This document shows positions 23,557 to 36,145 of a stretch of DNA of 64,000 nucleotides, in pieces. How positions within the stretch are numbered: position 1 is the first letter of the stretch; every line of letters starts with the position of its first letter. The DNA lies in contig KQ964249.1 in the NCBI GenBank assembly GCA_001566295.1, forward strand, positions 1,426,001-1,490,000, written 5' to 3'. Made by a program: the position numbers and the translations under genes. The DNA comes from Microdochium bolleyi. Its lineage: Eukaryota > Ascomycota > Sordariomycetes > Xylariales > Microdochiaceae. Under the pieces are notes generated by a model. It did not search any database and was not told the origin of the DNA. It worked only from the letters and a program-made list of their open reading frames with translations.

Positions 23557-24338
23557 TTACTCGGGATAGAAACCCTTCTTCAGCCCCTCCACCTCCTCCA
23601 CACCGCGCTGTTCACTTGCCTGCTGCTGAATCCCACCCTCGCGCTCCCTGTCGGCATGGAGCCCATCCTCGTTGTCCACTGCCGGCCTCCGCGCAAAGTC
23701 GATCAGTGTCGGAAAGAGCAGCACCATCCTGCGGCCCTCGTCCATGATGGGCGCCCGGCAGAGGGAGCAGCTCAGCTTGGTCGGCAGGTCGTGCGCGTTA
23801 CTCCCGCTTCCGGAATTATAGAACTCGATGCCCCGGGAGCCGTGCTCGAAGAGGATGTCGGACTTGTGAAATATTGCCGCCCACTGGAAGGGGGCACCTG
23901 TTTGTTTTTAGCCTAGTTGTCAGTCGGGTTTGTTTTTGCCCACGACGCAAGTCTACAGGGGGCAATGAGTCGCTGCTCCCGACTAACGACATGGGTTAGG
24001 TGTGGTGCTTGCTTGTCTCGATTCACTCACCGTGCAATTTCTGGCACCCGCGGCAGTGGCAGAACTTGGCGACCAGCGGCTTGTTGCGACCTATCCAGTA
24101 CCGTACTTGGCCACAGTGGCACCGCGCCTCCAGCTTCTTCTCGAATTTTCGAGCTGCGCCCGCCGATGAGTATGGATTAGCCACGGACGCTCTGGTCCTG
24201 TCTTCGAGCGCTGCTCCTGGTTGTGGACTCACCTCCAGTCTCCTCCCCGCTCGTCTTCTCTCCATTGTTTGTTGTGCTATCGCTGGCTGCAAGCTGGTAC
24301 GGAGGCTTGTTCTGCCACGCGCTGCTGGAGTCGGCCAT
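23557..24338 (-). CDS. GFA/CENP-V-family zinc protein (DUF636)
   Basis: Exons 24338-24233, 24153-24031 and 23897-23557 give 189 residues. After a hydrophilic Ser/Thr/Glu-rich leader (about 1-40) the zinc-binding fold of glutathione-dependent formaldehyde-activating enzymes appears: CHCGQVRYW, then FCHCRGCQKLHG across the second splice junction, APFQWAAIF, and the last ligand pair CSLCRAP. All expected cysteines (C-x-C, C-x-C-x2-C, C-x2-C) are present, so it should bind one structural and one catalytic-type zinc. Bacterial Gfa joins formaldehyde to glutathione; most fungal members have no proven reaction. The open frame continues upstream of 24338, but the first codon there is GTG, so the ATG at 24338 is the start. 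A possible splice donor (GAGTAAGT) overlaps the stop codon, and the true C-terminus could differ. Confidence 0.85.
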
Positions 24339-25759
24339 GGCCCTGCTATGTCCGCCTGGCTCTGAATTCCGTGTGCCCAACTCGGGTGTAGAAACGGTCG
24401 TTGAGAAGAGCCTCTTCGAAGACAGGTCGCAGAAGTTACGTGAGAAGGCTTGGTGGCTAGCTAGGGACAGCACCGGCAGCGGTATCGGATCACTGCTCTG
24501 TCGCCTCGAGCCGTGGTGGTTTAGCTTGCTCTGTTCCGCAAGGTTTATTCCATTAGCAAAAGCTCACGGAAGATGAGCACGCATGCATACCCTTACTAGA
24601 TATGTGGCGCCGGATTGATGTTGGAGACAACTCTTCTGCAGGATCGTGAACGCTCGAGCCGCGACGGAAGGCGATAGTCGCATGTTACAGTCCCGGACTC
24701 TAGTATGTTGGTACCGAAGCAGTGGAGTTGGAACAATGGTGGTTCTCAGCAACATAGCGATGATTATCCTGCCGGAGTTCCAGCTCCGGGCTGCCGCGAT
24801 GACGTTGTGCCGCTGTCACGCTCTACTTGTGGGGTGGTGCGGCCCCCCCACCGGGCCCAGCAGCGGAAATCACAGCCAGTCCTGCTGGACTGATACGGAA
24901 ATTTCTCATTCCAATGTAGTGCTTACCCTTGAGCTACGTAGTGCGGTTGGGCAGCCCGCGCAACAGCAACGTGAGCCTAGAAGGTGTTCGTCGATATCGA
25001 GAGGAGTCTTGCAGGCACTTCACTTTTGCTTCTTTGTAGCACAGATTGATAGAGTTGACAACAAAGCAAGACGGCCGAGGGTCGGCGTTGCTTATATGTG
25101 TACATTGGTGCTGCCACTCTGACACTGATAAAGGATGGCGATGGCCGAACAGCACACACCGTAACCAGAATCTCAGTGCCGCCTCGTCCCTCCTCAGGGG
25201 GCAGCTGTAGTGCACGAAAACTCATGCTACTAGCCACGCATTCGCTTAGCATTCCGTGGCCGCCACATTGATCGTGGCAGGCTTTCCCTTCACTCTTCAT
25301 GCCGATTTCCCCTGCAATACACATGCGTATCCTTCAGCTCCTCTCTCTCCCTCTCTCATGCGTGGCTTCCGATCAAATGTTAAAAAAGAAAACCAGGTCA
25401 ATCCCAGAACGCCAGAAATGTTGTATCGTGTGCGGTTGAATACGTTGCATGCGAGCAGAGACAATGCCACGCAGCCTAGATGCGAAGGAGAGTGGGAAGA
25501 AAAATTGCGCCGGGTATAAGAAAGAAAGACAGTAACCCCCATAAACTCCAGGCACCAGATCGTGGCTTGCCGCAAAGGGCCAAGCCAAAGGTGGTACAAA
25601 TGCGACCAGACGAATAGGCGAAGACAAATGATGAACAGCATAGAGGGCAGTTCCCATCAACACGTCCTGCACTTGGCGTGGCAAGCGGTGGTCGAGATCG
25701 CAAGCGGGTTCATGTATGGCCGCAATGGTCGCGGTTGGTGCAGGAAATGCATGGTTGGC
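24339..25759. other. Intergenic region, GFA promoter and DUF1765 3' end
   Basis: About 1.4 kb. Open frames are short and unlike any family. Contains the promoter of the GFA gene (left) and the trailer of the leftward-reading DUF1765 gene (right). Confidence 0.5.
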
Positions 25760-28700
25760 TTAATGCTTGCGGAAGCCTTCGATGCCAAGTGATGGCACTT
25801 CGACATCGCTCAACCCCATAACACCCTCATCCCGTCTCCTGTCGACGAACCCATTGTACTCGCCAACAACCAGACCCCACTCTGCCAGGGCACGTCCAGC
25901 ATACTTGACTCCAAGAGCAAAATTGCCCTGCGGCTGTACGGGGTACGTCACAGATTCAGTAGTCGACAGTGAGCTCGATATGCCGATACTGGGAGGGCCA
26001 CATTCGCTGCTTGCCCTTCCGCTGGACGCCTTGCTTTCTGAGGTGTCAGCCTTTTCCAGGACATCCGATGGGCGACGAGAAATATCCGGGGACTCCATCG
26101 GCGAAGCGTTCCTGGCCGATTCGATAAGTCCAAAGCTAAGACTTCCAGAAATGGCCCTGTGCGCAGCTGGCCGGCTTGCCGCGGGCAGCAGGTCCTGCGC
26201 CCCGCTGCGGTCGCGAAGGTTGACCACAGCCTGGGCGGGGCCAGGAAGCCGTGGTCGGCCCAGGATGCGATGCAGCGGGTTCGGTGTGCCTGGCGCGTTC
26301 CACGACAACGTAAACTTGAAGATGTACTGAATCGCTTCATAAGTCGGAGACGAGCCCATGCTGTCCGCGTCGGATGCGGGTATATGATAGGACTCGGAAT
26401 TCTTTGGCGGTGGAACAGGTCTCATGCGGGCATGGGCCGTCTCTCGGCGGAGCGACTCAAGATCTTCAGGCTCGGGATTGCTGCCGGAAAATGAGAGTAC
26501 CTTGCCCAGCAGTCCCCATTTCTTCTTATACTGTGGCGGTACCTCATAAGCAGGCATCTCAATCGCGTCGAAGGATGTGGCTGGGCCGCTTGGAACATCT
26601 GTGTTCGAAGTCTGGTGGGAGTACTGATCGAAGCCGAGAAACAGTCCGTTCTGGGGAGGGGCAACCTCATGCCGGATGATCATGAATCGCTTTCCAGGAG
26701 TAGGATAAGATGGTGCAGTTGATGGCAAGAATTTCCCATCTTGTTCCGCAGATTGGCGAAGCCATAGGTAATGGGACCAGACCATCTTCAAGCGAGTCCA
26801 GGCTACCAAGAAGATTTTTCTATCGACAGTGTCAGTAGTGTGTACAAACCGTGAGACGGGGTGAAATCGCGCTGCAAACTCACAAATCGGCTTCGTTGGC
26901 AGCTCCAGTATCTCTGCAGATCCTCCAGCAAAGCAGTCGCATGTAATAAGCCCGCACCATAGGACACCAGTTGTTGAAGAACTTGTTGAAGACTTCTTCA
27001 GTCAACAGCCAATCGTGGCAGACTGTGTCTTTGCGGCTTGCGTTGCTAGTGACAGTGGTCCATATGGAGAAAAGCAGGGATAGAACTCTGATCTCAGACA
27101 TGGTGTGGTTGGAATCCAAAATCTTGCCGAGAACTTCGAGCCAGAAATGCCAGTCGCCACGGTCGTTCCCGGGTCCCCCGTTGCCAACAAAGTCATCGTA
27201 TATAGGCAGCGATTCCTCGAGAAAATCGCACAATGTGAAGCATGCGTTATGATCGAATTGCGAAGTGCGCTTTGCAGATGCCTTCATGATGGACATGAAA
27301 GTATCGGCGAAGGTGTCTCTGGCAAGCGAGTTACTCGGCGTCGACGTGCCAAGGAAATCTCGGAGCAGCACAATCAGACGATTTTCGCTCATGCCTTTGA
27401 AGGCATTGTTATTTGATGGTGACAGCATTGACAGAAGTGACGCATCTGCACCGCGTTCCGGGTCTGTGAGGGAAAGACCAGGGAGGGATCCGGTGGATGC
27501 TTGTCGATGGATCGTCGAGTCGAGGACAGACAATATTTGGCTGCTGACAAGCACAAATGCGGGAGACCGAGCTTTCTCGACAAGAGGCAAATCCGAAGGG
27601 AAGAAGTCCTCGGTCAGGATGAAGTAGTACTTGCAAAACACGAAGAATAGATCAGAATCTCTGCCCTTCCACCGAGATACCCACGGCCCATGCCACTGAG
27701 TTTTGGCGGTTCCGAGCGGCAGTGACGTTGATCGTTTTAAAGAATCCGCGGTCGCCTTCACAGACGACCAGCCCAGATCTTCCAGGTTGGGGGGGAAAAG
27801 TGCAACGATGTCATCACTCTCCCCTTTGCTTCTTCTTGGAAGACCGAACTCGTCTGCAACTCGACGAATCACATCTGGCGCGATGCCCCAAAGCCGTACT
27901 AGCACGTCTGCGACATCCGGACAAAAGAAGAATGCGTACGCACATGCCTTCCCAGCAAAGTTGACAAGACTGAGAGGAGCATGCCTATTAGAGAGCTTGT
28001 CGATGATGAGCGTAAGTTGTGCGATGAGCTTGGTTGTGAACATGGTCCGAACGTTGTGGTCGGCAGAGTCAGCGATGAAGGAGGCCTCGCTGGATCCTAG
28101 AGACTCCGACGACTCGGCGCTTGGTGACGAGCGGTTTCGTTTGCGTAGACGTTCCTTCGGGCTTCGATCGGCCAGAGCACAAAAACTGGATGTGCTGAAC
28201 CGCCACTCGGCACGAGCCATCAGAAGAGTTGTGGCTTCATAAAGACAAGGCTTATCGACACCTGGTACCACGTGCTGGTCTTTAGCCTGGAGCAGATCAA
28301 GAATGCCCGTCCACCAATTGTTCAGGATGATGGCTCTCCTTTCCAGATCCGTAGGATGCAACTGCTTATTGGAAGGGTGCGAGCCGAATTTGCGTAAGAA
28401 CGGCAGCAGTGTGCTCCGGACAACTGTGGCTTTGGTGTTGGCGGATTTTAATTGGAACTTGGCGAAGTCGGTCTCAAGGCTTTTGAACAACGACCACAAG
28501 GGATCACGCGACATCGCCGGCGCGTTATTCGAGGAGAAGTCATCGGGCGCGGTGCTGTTGCTTGTCTCGGAGGCGTGGGAGGGGCGCGTCTCAATCGAGG
28601 GCGGAGCAAGGCTCGTTGTCGACGACCCAGCGCTGTCTTGACCCAACGCCATGGGCGCCTTGGATGGGCTTATCTGAGCCTTCTTCCTGGAAAAATAGCC

Positions 28701-29543
28701 CCCAAGTCTGCTCATGGAATCGGTTGACTTGCTGCCTTCATTGCTCCCAAGTCCGTCATTTGTCCGTCTCGCCGCTTTCCTAAGTTTGTGGAGGGAGGTC
28801 TCGGTGGAGGACCTTATCAGGCCTCTCGGGGCATCCTGTAAGGGCTCTTGCGGTGCAGCACGCGCGGCGGGCGACGGATCTCGGGATGGGCGGTTATCCT
28901 TGGTGTTGGGCGAAGGTGCTCTAGCAGAGCCGCCCAGCCATGACCGCTTCGCAAACGCTGCTGTGAGCGAGCCAGAGACGGCTCTCGGCTTGTCCGGCGA
29001 GTCTCGAGGGTCCAGGTGCCTCGCGGCAGTGCGAGGGGTCGCAGATGCCGGGGAGGAGTCCTCTTTGGAAGACTCTGGGATGTCCAATTCGTCCCATTCT
29101 GGGGATGATTTGGACGTGGGCATCCAAGAGACTGGGCGGGCGAGGACGGAGCGCCTCCTCATCAAGCCGCCCATGTTCTGGGAGCTGGGCTCCAGGCCCG
29201 ATGCAGGAATGTGGGAGGGGGGTCGGCCGGGACGGTCATCGGTTGGGCGTGCAATGTCGTCGTAGGAGAGGGAGAAGGAGGTGTCGATGTCTGCGTGGAA
29301 GTCGAGGGAGACGCCGTCGCCGAAGAGGGGGAGGCTCGGGAGGGTCTTTACGGTGAGGGAGCGGTTATGCGGGGTCTTTGTCGGCGCAGTCCAGCTGGGT
29401 CGTGGATGGGCGATGGCGGAGAGGACGTCGGGGGCGAGAGATGTGGAATGCGGCCGTGGATGGAATGCGGCCTGGGTTGATGTTGACTGTGCGGGTTGGG
29501 ACACGGCAGGGGCGGCCGTGAGGGTGAGGACGGAGCCACTCAT
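25760..29543 (-). CDS. DUF1765 (UPF0592) family protein
   Basis: Exons 29543-26884 and 26819-25760 give 1239 residues. The first 350 or so are low-complexity, rich in Ser, Pro and Arg with many possible phosphorylation sites. The core (about 360-880) matches the fungal DUF1765 family, seen in the S. pombe UPF0592 membrane protein, with blocks such as DPLWSLFKSLETDFAKFQ, RRAIILNNWWTGILDLL and FFVFCKYYFILTEDF. The second exon begins inside the KIFLVAWTRLKMVWSHYLWLR block, and its remainder (about 930-1239) is a second disordered stretch with a conserved-looking end (ALGVKYAGRALAEWGLVVGEYNGFVDRRRDEG). The molecular function of the family is unknown to me. The hydrophobic segments are not strongly membrane-like despite the family label. 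Confidence 0.85.
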
Positions 29544-32346
29544 TGCCGCCGCAGCGAACTATGACGGGCAGCAGCAGCAGCACGGCCAAACGAGGGTGAG
29601 GACCACGGAGCGACAGGCAGGTGTCGTCGATGGACGCTGGACGGGACGTAGCAGCGGAGCAGCGTCGTGTTGAGCAGGGAGAGGGCGGATCACGGACAGG
29701 CTCTCCTGGCAAGACGCGAGTTATTATTATTCAGAACCTGGAAGCCGGTGGAGCAGTCGTCACTGGCCGTCCAGTGTGCTACAGGGCTACACGGCCGATC
29801 AGGGGCGCAGCTTGCAGGGCTCAGCTGTGGACAGACGCGAGGCAGGCTCGGCAGGCAGTTGGCAAGAAGAGCAGACAAACACAGCATGTCTCGTGGTGCT
29901 GCAAGACACGTTGGCCGCGCTGCTGATCTCGAGCGCGTGCATGTGCAGCTCAGCGCAGCGGCCGGGGGCTGCTGTGAGTCGCGAGTCGTGACCGCCATCA
30001 CGACACCGGCCGGCAGCCCGGGAGAGGCGGCCGCAGCGGCGCAGCCTCGTCACATCATCCACATCTCATCTCCACCGGCGCTAGCCCGTGGTAAAGAAGA
30101 AGAAAAGAAGAAGCAAAGGAAAAGAGCATGATCGGCCGGGAGCAGACAGCCATCCTGGTCCAGCTGGCAGGGGCGTTGTTCTCTGGGCGGTCATGACTGA
30201 CTCTGACTGACAGCTGAGCGCGAGAAGAGCACTCTGCCACTCGCTGTCCATCGGATCATTGTTGCTTGATGCAATTGGCACGATGACGACAGTCGAGGGT
30301 TGGCACGGCGCACCTGACACAGCAGCGTCGCGGCGGTGGGCAGGCTTGGGCAGGCACACGAGGCCCGGCCACCCCCTTCAAACAGCCACTGCGCAGTTCG
30401 CACTTGCCTGCACCCGCCTAGCACGTGGCGGGCGAGAGGCAGGCAGGCCGCTCCTGTCTCATTTCATCCTCCACGGTGTGTGCACTTGACCCTGCCCTCA
30501 TTTCACCTCTCCAGCTTCTATGACAACACCAGCACGTTCATTTCTACGGTACCCTTGGGTAGTGCGTACGGGTTAGCGCACCGAACCATCGAGAACAAGC
30601 GTCAAAAACACGTCGGGATACGTCAGAGCCTGGCCTGGTGGTGGCTAGTGCACGCCTAGATCTAGCTCCGGGTGCAGCTCCATAGGCAGTGAATACCTAA
30701 GCGTTCCTCGGCGACTGCGTACCTGAAGGTAGGGTACGAAGTATCATACTTGAGTCTAAGGTGTGTCTCGTCTTGGCTTCGCAACCCCCAATTCAGCTTT
30801 TATGCAACCCTGCATAGCCCTGCATGGCGCAAACTGCAATTGCCATGCCACAATCCCACCGTCGCGGCAGTTGCGGCCTGCTTCGGGCTCGTCGGCACCA
30901 GCAGCGTTGCACTGCGGAGACGGAGCCCCTGCCTGCCTGCCCTCGCCTACCCGCCTGGCTCCGCCTTCGATGCCTGACCCCTGCAATTAATCTTGACAGC
31001 GGCGCCAACCAGCCCCTCGCCAATCCTCGTCAATCTCCATTCTGCAATTGCTAACTTCTGGCGGCTTCTGGCGTCCTTCTCATAACCGTCTTGGCGCCAC
31101 ACACCTCTTATGCCTGTCTGGCAGGTGTCTACTGTGTACTGTACTCACCTTGATTCAGGGTACGGCCTACCGGTACCCTGAAGGCTTCAAGGCCTCCAGC
31201 CAGCCGAGACAGCCCCTGCGCCTCTCCATTGATGAGACCTGCCTCGGTCATCTCACCGCCTCTGGTGGCTTGAACCTTATGTCTGTATGGTTTGCGGGGG
31301 CACGAGACGGCCTGAGCTGGCCAGCCTCCAGCTGAGCGGCCCTCGCGTGCTGGGACCGGACTGCCACAGTTGCGGACAACACTAGATCCTCTGTGTAGTC
31401 ATGGAGTAGTGTACGGCAATATCAGTTTTTCGATGAGGCATTCCTCGGTGCTCCCAGCCGCGGACAGGTGTTCGTGCTCGTGCCGATTCATGTGTTTACG
31501 TGCAACAACCTTCCGACGAACGTGTGACACAGCCCAGAGCACGTGCCGACTTCAGTCTTGGTAGCGCCGTTGTCTTGGTGTCTAGTGATGAGCCACCTCC
31601 TCGGGCAGACGCGTTATTCGGTCCCTACCTTAGGTATCACCAGCATCGTAGCCCTCGCGCGCAGCGATCGGTCCGGCAGTGGCATTCTCCTATATAGTAT
31701 TTGGGCAGAACTGACGAGGTATTGTTGCCACCTCGCAAGGATGCCAGGGGTGACAAACCCCCAAACCCAAGCCTGGTGGAAGCTTGCATCTCATGCTGGA
31801 AAGCCAGACGGCCGACCCCAGAACGGTTGGGCTCCACATCGTCAGTGTCCTACAACGGGACATCAGATGGCTCGGTACATCCGGGCTGTGGAGTGCATAA
31901 TTGACGGCTTGCTCGTTCCCGCCGGACATTGGAGTCACCCCTACAAAACAACCGCCGACAAGCAAGGCGTGCAAATGATCCGATGGCGTCCACTTGCCAC
32001 CACACATTGGGCAAGGATCCAGGTTCGACCTGATACCGAGCTTTCACGTGCTCGTCTCACGATTTCCAGTCACGCTATGGCTGTTACTCGTTTCTCTACT
32101 TCACGCGGTTTGAATTCGACAGGAACCGGGCCCTCTTTGATAGTAGGGTGACTGCTCCGTCACGAAAAGAGTGTACAGAACCCGCCAGCTCGAGATCAGA
32201 GAGTTTGCGGCGACGAAATCAGACGAAATCAAGAAGAGAACGTTGGAACTTCCCCTCCAAGGAACGATATGTTATCTCCGATAGCTCGTGGTCGGTCAAA
32301 GGCAAGCCACATGGCCGCTCTTGCGAAACGCTTGTCATCCGCCTTC
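29544..32346. other. 2.8 kb intergenic region with several palindromes
   Basis: Contains the DUF1765 promoter at its left end. Open frames up to about 200 codons (for example 31543-32151) have no recognisable domains and are probably chance. A polypurine stretch lies at about 30092-30126. Four inverted repeats of the TACC...GGTA kind are at 30550-30561, 30720-30731, 31156-31180 and 31626-31636. Confidence 0.5.
31156..31180. repeat. Inverted repeat CAGGGTAC / GTACCCTG
   Basis: Perfect 8-base arms (31156-31163 and 31173-31180) separated by 9 bases. It shares the GGTACC/TACCC core of the shorter palindromes nearby. The function is unknown; it could be a protein-binding site. Confidence 0.5.
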
Positions 32347-34101
32347 TTACATAGGTGGGAACACTGGTCGTCCGCAGTCTGGCTCGTGTCGGACGATTGG
32401 GTTGCCGTCTCCGTTGACGATGTACGGTGCGAGGCAGAGGTAGCACCATTGATGTCCGCAAATGCCTGGGCAGATGAAGAAGATCAGTCACATACGTGGA
32501 CATCTCCTCATGGGAACATCCAGACAGAACCCGGTTGGACTTTTAACAGGAGAACAGAACTTACACGTGATGTGGTCGCAGCCGTGATACTTGTGAACAT
32601 CCCTCTTGCAGCTGGGACATGGCTTGGAAGTACTTTGGACAAAGTGCCGTGATGCCTCCTCGGCGGCGCGCCGCGGTGCGTTGCGATCAAACTGGGCACA
32701 GGTCTCCCCCTCGTGCCATGGCAGGCTGTGATGCACGCATAACTCACATTGGCAGTAGCTGCATCGTGCCCGCAGGCAATTTGAAGGGAATATCTGGCCG
32801 GCCTTGCATTGGGGGTTGATACACCACCTAAAGTCGGGTATGGTTGCGAGGAACGACCGGGTTACGAGTTCGTCGTATCTGTCATGTGTGACAAGGCCGG
32901 TCAAATCAGTATATAGGCTGGATTACTGGTCTGTAAATCAATATTCGTACCTTTCGAAAGTCGCCTTGTCTGCCAAAGCCGCGACATCCAGAAACGCCAG
33001 CCGGTTCGGACACTGCGGACACCTCATCCTGTCCCACGCCACTTCGAGGCTCGAGGCTACCCACTCCTCCACGCATGCCTTGCAACTCTCGACCTCGTGC
33101 TCGCACGCTTGCGTGATCCTAGCCGGCATCTCCGAGGGCCGCTTGTTGTCGCCGCAGACCACGCACGGGTGGAGAGGCGGCAGGAAGGGCGCCTCAGCCT
33201 CAGTGTACCATGCTGTGATATTCGGGGGAAGCGTGATGTAGATGGTTTCGCCGCCGTGGACCCTCGACCAGTCATGGACGTCCGTGCCGTAGACACCTCT
33301 GCATATGATGAGTCGTCGTTCCACCACCCAGCCCTGCGAGTTCGATCCATCTATGGTCAGCACGACGCGTCGCAGGAACCAATTCCTGACAGTCTTGGCA
33401 CTGACAGTGCCTTTCTGGTCGAACTTGGGCCGAGAGAAGATGTACTCTTGATTGTTGAAAGCGTTGATGATGATCTGCTGGTTCCGAGGCCGTACTCGGA
33501 TGCACAGCTTCTGGCAAAACCACGTGCTCGCCACCGTGCCAACATGCCAGTCGCGCCCGGGGATCGAGCCTGGTCGTAAGCCGCCGACGGCTCGGAGCTC
33601 AATCTGATATGGATTAAGATATGTTTCTCGGGTTGCGTGGTTGAGCATTCCCGAAATGAGATATTGCAAGTCATGGACTGAAGATCCGGCATTTATGCGC
33701 CGCTTGATCTCGGCTAGCTGCGTTAGGCTGAGCGAGTATACCTCGTCTTTAATGTCGATAGAAGGACCACCGGCTTCGCTGCCAAGCAACACTTGATAGT
33801 GCAGACGTTCCGAACGTCGGAATGCCCTGCCGCTCGCGAGTCGTCCGTCGAGGAATAATCTGACATCAAACTGTGCGGGCTCGGTTGCCTGCTCGCCCAG
33901 CAGCGCGGCGAGGATACGCTGCCTGACATCGTGCAGTCTGGTCAGGGGTCGCTTGTCGACTATCAGCGGTGCTCGGTGTGTCCACTCGTCGTCGAGATCG
34001 ACTAGTTCTATTTCGTGCCTGCGAGGTCGCCTTCGTCCCCCAGCATCGGGGAGGCCGGCGTGTTCGCGGAGCCAGGCCGCGAGTCTGTTTCCTGGTGGCA
34101 T
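32347..34101 (-). CDS. RBR (RING-IBR-RING) E3 ubiquitin ligase
   Basis: Exons 34101-32951, 32878-32565 and 32465-32347 give 527 residues. The first 300 residues form a family-specific region without a domain I recognise. RING1 starts at Cys 313 (CVVC, then ACEHEVESCKAC, then CPQC). The IBR region follows (about 384-450: RYDELVTRSFLATIPDFRWC, CSYCQCELC). RING2 is CPSC...GCDHITCICGHQWCYLC, split by the last intron; the cysteine of HITC is the expected ubiquitin-accepting residue, so the enzyme should be catalytically competent. RBR ligases take ubiquitin from an E2 on RING1, form a thioester on RING2 and pass it to a substrate. The tail ends soon after the last zinc ligands. Substrates are unknown. 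Confidence 0.92.
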
Positions 34102-35445
34102 TTTCTCTGAGATGAATGTCTACGATGGGCTGAGTTACAGGGTGTGCAATTGAGTAAATATCTCGCAACGTGTAGAAGTGGCGTCTCGGTCCATTTTTGT
34201 AAAGAGGTCATGGTTCGCAAGATGCATGCAATGCAGCAGACGTTTGCGAGACTTGTCACTGCCGTCATGGAGACTCAATATTGATCGTCTCGTCTGCAAG
34301 AGGGGTTGCGGTTGACGGGGGAGGGCGATGAGTAAACCAGGAACGGAGTTCGGAGCTTGGCTGACAACGAACTATACAAGACATCGCCAAACTTGACATG
34401 TCACGACAACTTTCTGCGCACGAGCGACGAGTGATCTAGGCTACAACGTGCTGTTGGGACAGGTTCACGTTGGCCAGCCGCTTAAATGCCTAGATCCGCG
34501 AGTCGCCACTTTGCGTCCACTGCATATCTACGCTTCGTAGGCGAAAAGCACCCGGTTTTGATGTTTGTGCCGATTGCTACAGGCGGGCGAGGCTGATCCG
34601 CTGGAGCCCAGGTCACGAGTCTGTATTACATGAGGTGGTGATGACTTGAGCCGTGTTCTTGGCGCTCCTCGTTAAGGACGAGCGGAACACTTGACTCAGA
34701 CGAACAATGCACACGCCCCAATGAGGCCATCGTGGTACGCAAGCTATAATAAGTGGCTGCGGCAGGTAGCAGGCCGTGGTAGTCGCCGCCAGCCTCAGCT
34801 TCGGAAGTATGCTACTTCAGAATGATTCGGGATGAGAACGGCACAGCGCGCCACACGAACCTGACGCACCCCCGACTCACAGAACGACTCACGTTTCTAA
34901 GTCGGCGGACCAGCAGGAGCACACGCTTGTCTCCTACTCTGTAGACAGCAGCCACCTGCGCTCATGCTATGGACGTCGCAGACGACTAACCCCTACTGGC
35001 AGTGCCCGCCTCCCATTTACATAGAGCAAGTCGAAAGACCAACAAAAATCTGGCAAAAAAACATACAACACCGGGGATTCGCTGGTCGTCACCGACCCAA
35101 CTACTGATCCGGCGGTATCGAGCTTGTGTACAGGGGAGCGGACGGGACCCTCAATTTTCTCGATCCTATGGTCGTATGTGGCAATGTGCAATAATCATAG
35201 AGGTTATATAGATCGTTGTAAATGAAGGATAGCATTCCACGAGAATCAGGATGTCGGACTCAACATAACAGCCCCGGCGTTAGGGATTTGTCGGGTCACT
35301 TCTACTGAGATGTGCCAAGCTTCCCGTCTTCATAATCCAGGACATTACTAGAAACTGAACAACGCAGGAACTGGCACCCGGGCAAAAGTAAACAATGCCT
35401 CCACCTCTTTAGGGAGAGCGAAGAGCAAAAGTGAATGAAAATTAA
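34102..35445. other. 1.3 kb intergenic region, RBR promoter
   Basis: Upstream of the RBR gene and downstream of the tRNA. I find no credible open frame, repeat or RNA gene. Confidence 0.5.
35438..35441 (-). terminator. RNA polymerase III terminator of tRNA-Thr
   Basis: On the minus strand a TTTT run begins 5 bases after the tRNA discriminator base, the usual minimal Pol III stop; a second TTTT lies at 35430-35427 as backup. Confidence 0.75.
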
Positions 35446-35517
35446 TGCCCACTACTGGAGTCGAACCAATTACCTCCTCATTACTAGTGAGGCGCTCTAC
35501 CGATGAGCCAAGCGGGC
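35446..35517 (-). tRNA. tRNA-Thr (anticodon AGU)
   Basis: A 72-nt cloverleaf with no intron. The acceptor stem GCCCGCT pairs with AGTGGGC (one G-U). The D arm is GCTC-ATCGGTA-GAGC, the anticodon arm CCTCA-CTAGTAA-TGAGG with AGT at positions 34-36, the variable loop AGGTA, and the T arm ATTGG-TTCGACT-CCAGT. The discriminator is A and CCA is not encoded, as in eukaryotes. A34 would be edited to inosine to read ACU, ACC and ACA threonine codons. The internal A and B boxes coincide with the D and T arms. Confidence 0.96.
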
Positions 35518-36145
35518 AATATGTTTGATGGAAGCTGGGGATGCTTCAGATGCATTATGTCTTGGTCTGAAAAAGCAGAACCAAAAAAGGGGGAAAAGAA
35601 GGGTCCGAATTTCCGGTCCGGCGGTGTCTGAGTGGGGCTACAAAGTATGGGTGGGTCTGCCAGTGTCAAGCTTCCCAAGGTCGGGTGGGGCCTGTTCAAG
35701 CGGGGCACGAAGATCCACCCAGCTGGTTGTCTATCTGAACTGTCGGGTCCACGGGTACCCTTAGCACATATAAGTACATGACTACCTTAGGGTACACTCG
35801 CGTTGTGAACAACCTCGATGGAATGGTACCCGGTCGAAGGAATCACAGAACGGCACCGGCAGCTGTCTACTCTCACAGCCGGGATAGCATCTACCGGTAT
35901 GCACGGGGTCTAGATGTTTAGTAAAAGATGTGTAATATTCGGTGTGCCTGAAAAAGACTCGATGCTGTTGTGGTATTTGACAATTAAAAACATACGGTAA
36001 ACAAATCCACGCCCACAACAGGCCTGGCAATCGTGCCAATATGTAGCAGTCTGTAACAATCCTGTGTGAAACTTTGAACCCCCAAGCTAAGTAGATGGTC
36101 CTCTTTGTCATACAACTCTGTAGAAAGAGCCCATGTGCTTTTCTC
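35518..36145. other. Short intergenic region between tRNA-Thr and a small gene
   Basis: Contains GGGTACCC (35753-35760) and TACCTTAGGGTA (35783-35794), members of the recurrent palindrome group. No gene. Confidence 0.5.

Noticed and set aside
24339..24473. N-terminal extension of the GFA protein resembling a mitochondrial presequence (LSSKRLFSTTVST)
   Set aside because: The extension opens with GTG and contains no ATG, so it is most likely leader sequence; the call uses the ATG at 24338.
31543..32151. A 202-codon plus-strand frame as a candidate gene
   Set aside because: No domain, no signal peptide, and competing frames of similar quality on the other strand.
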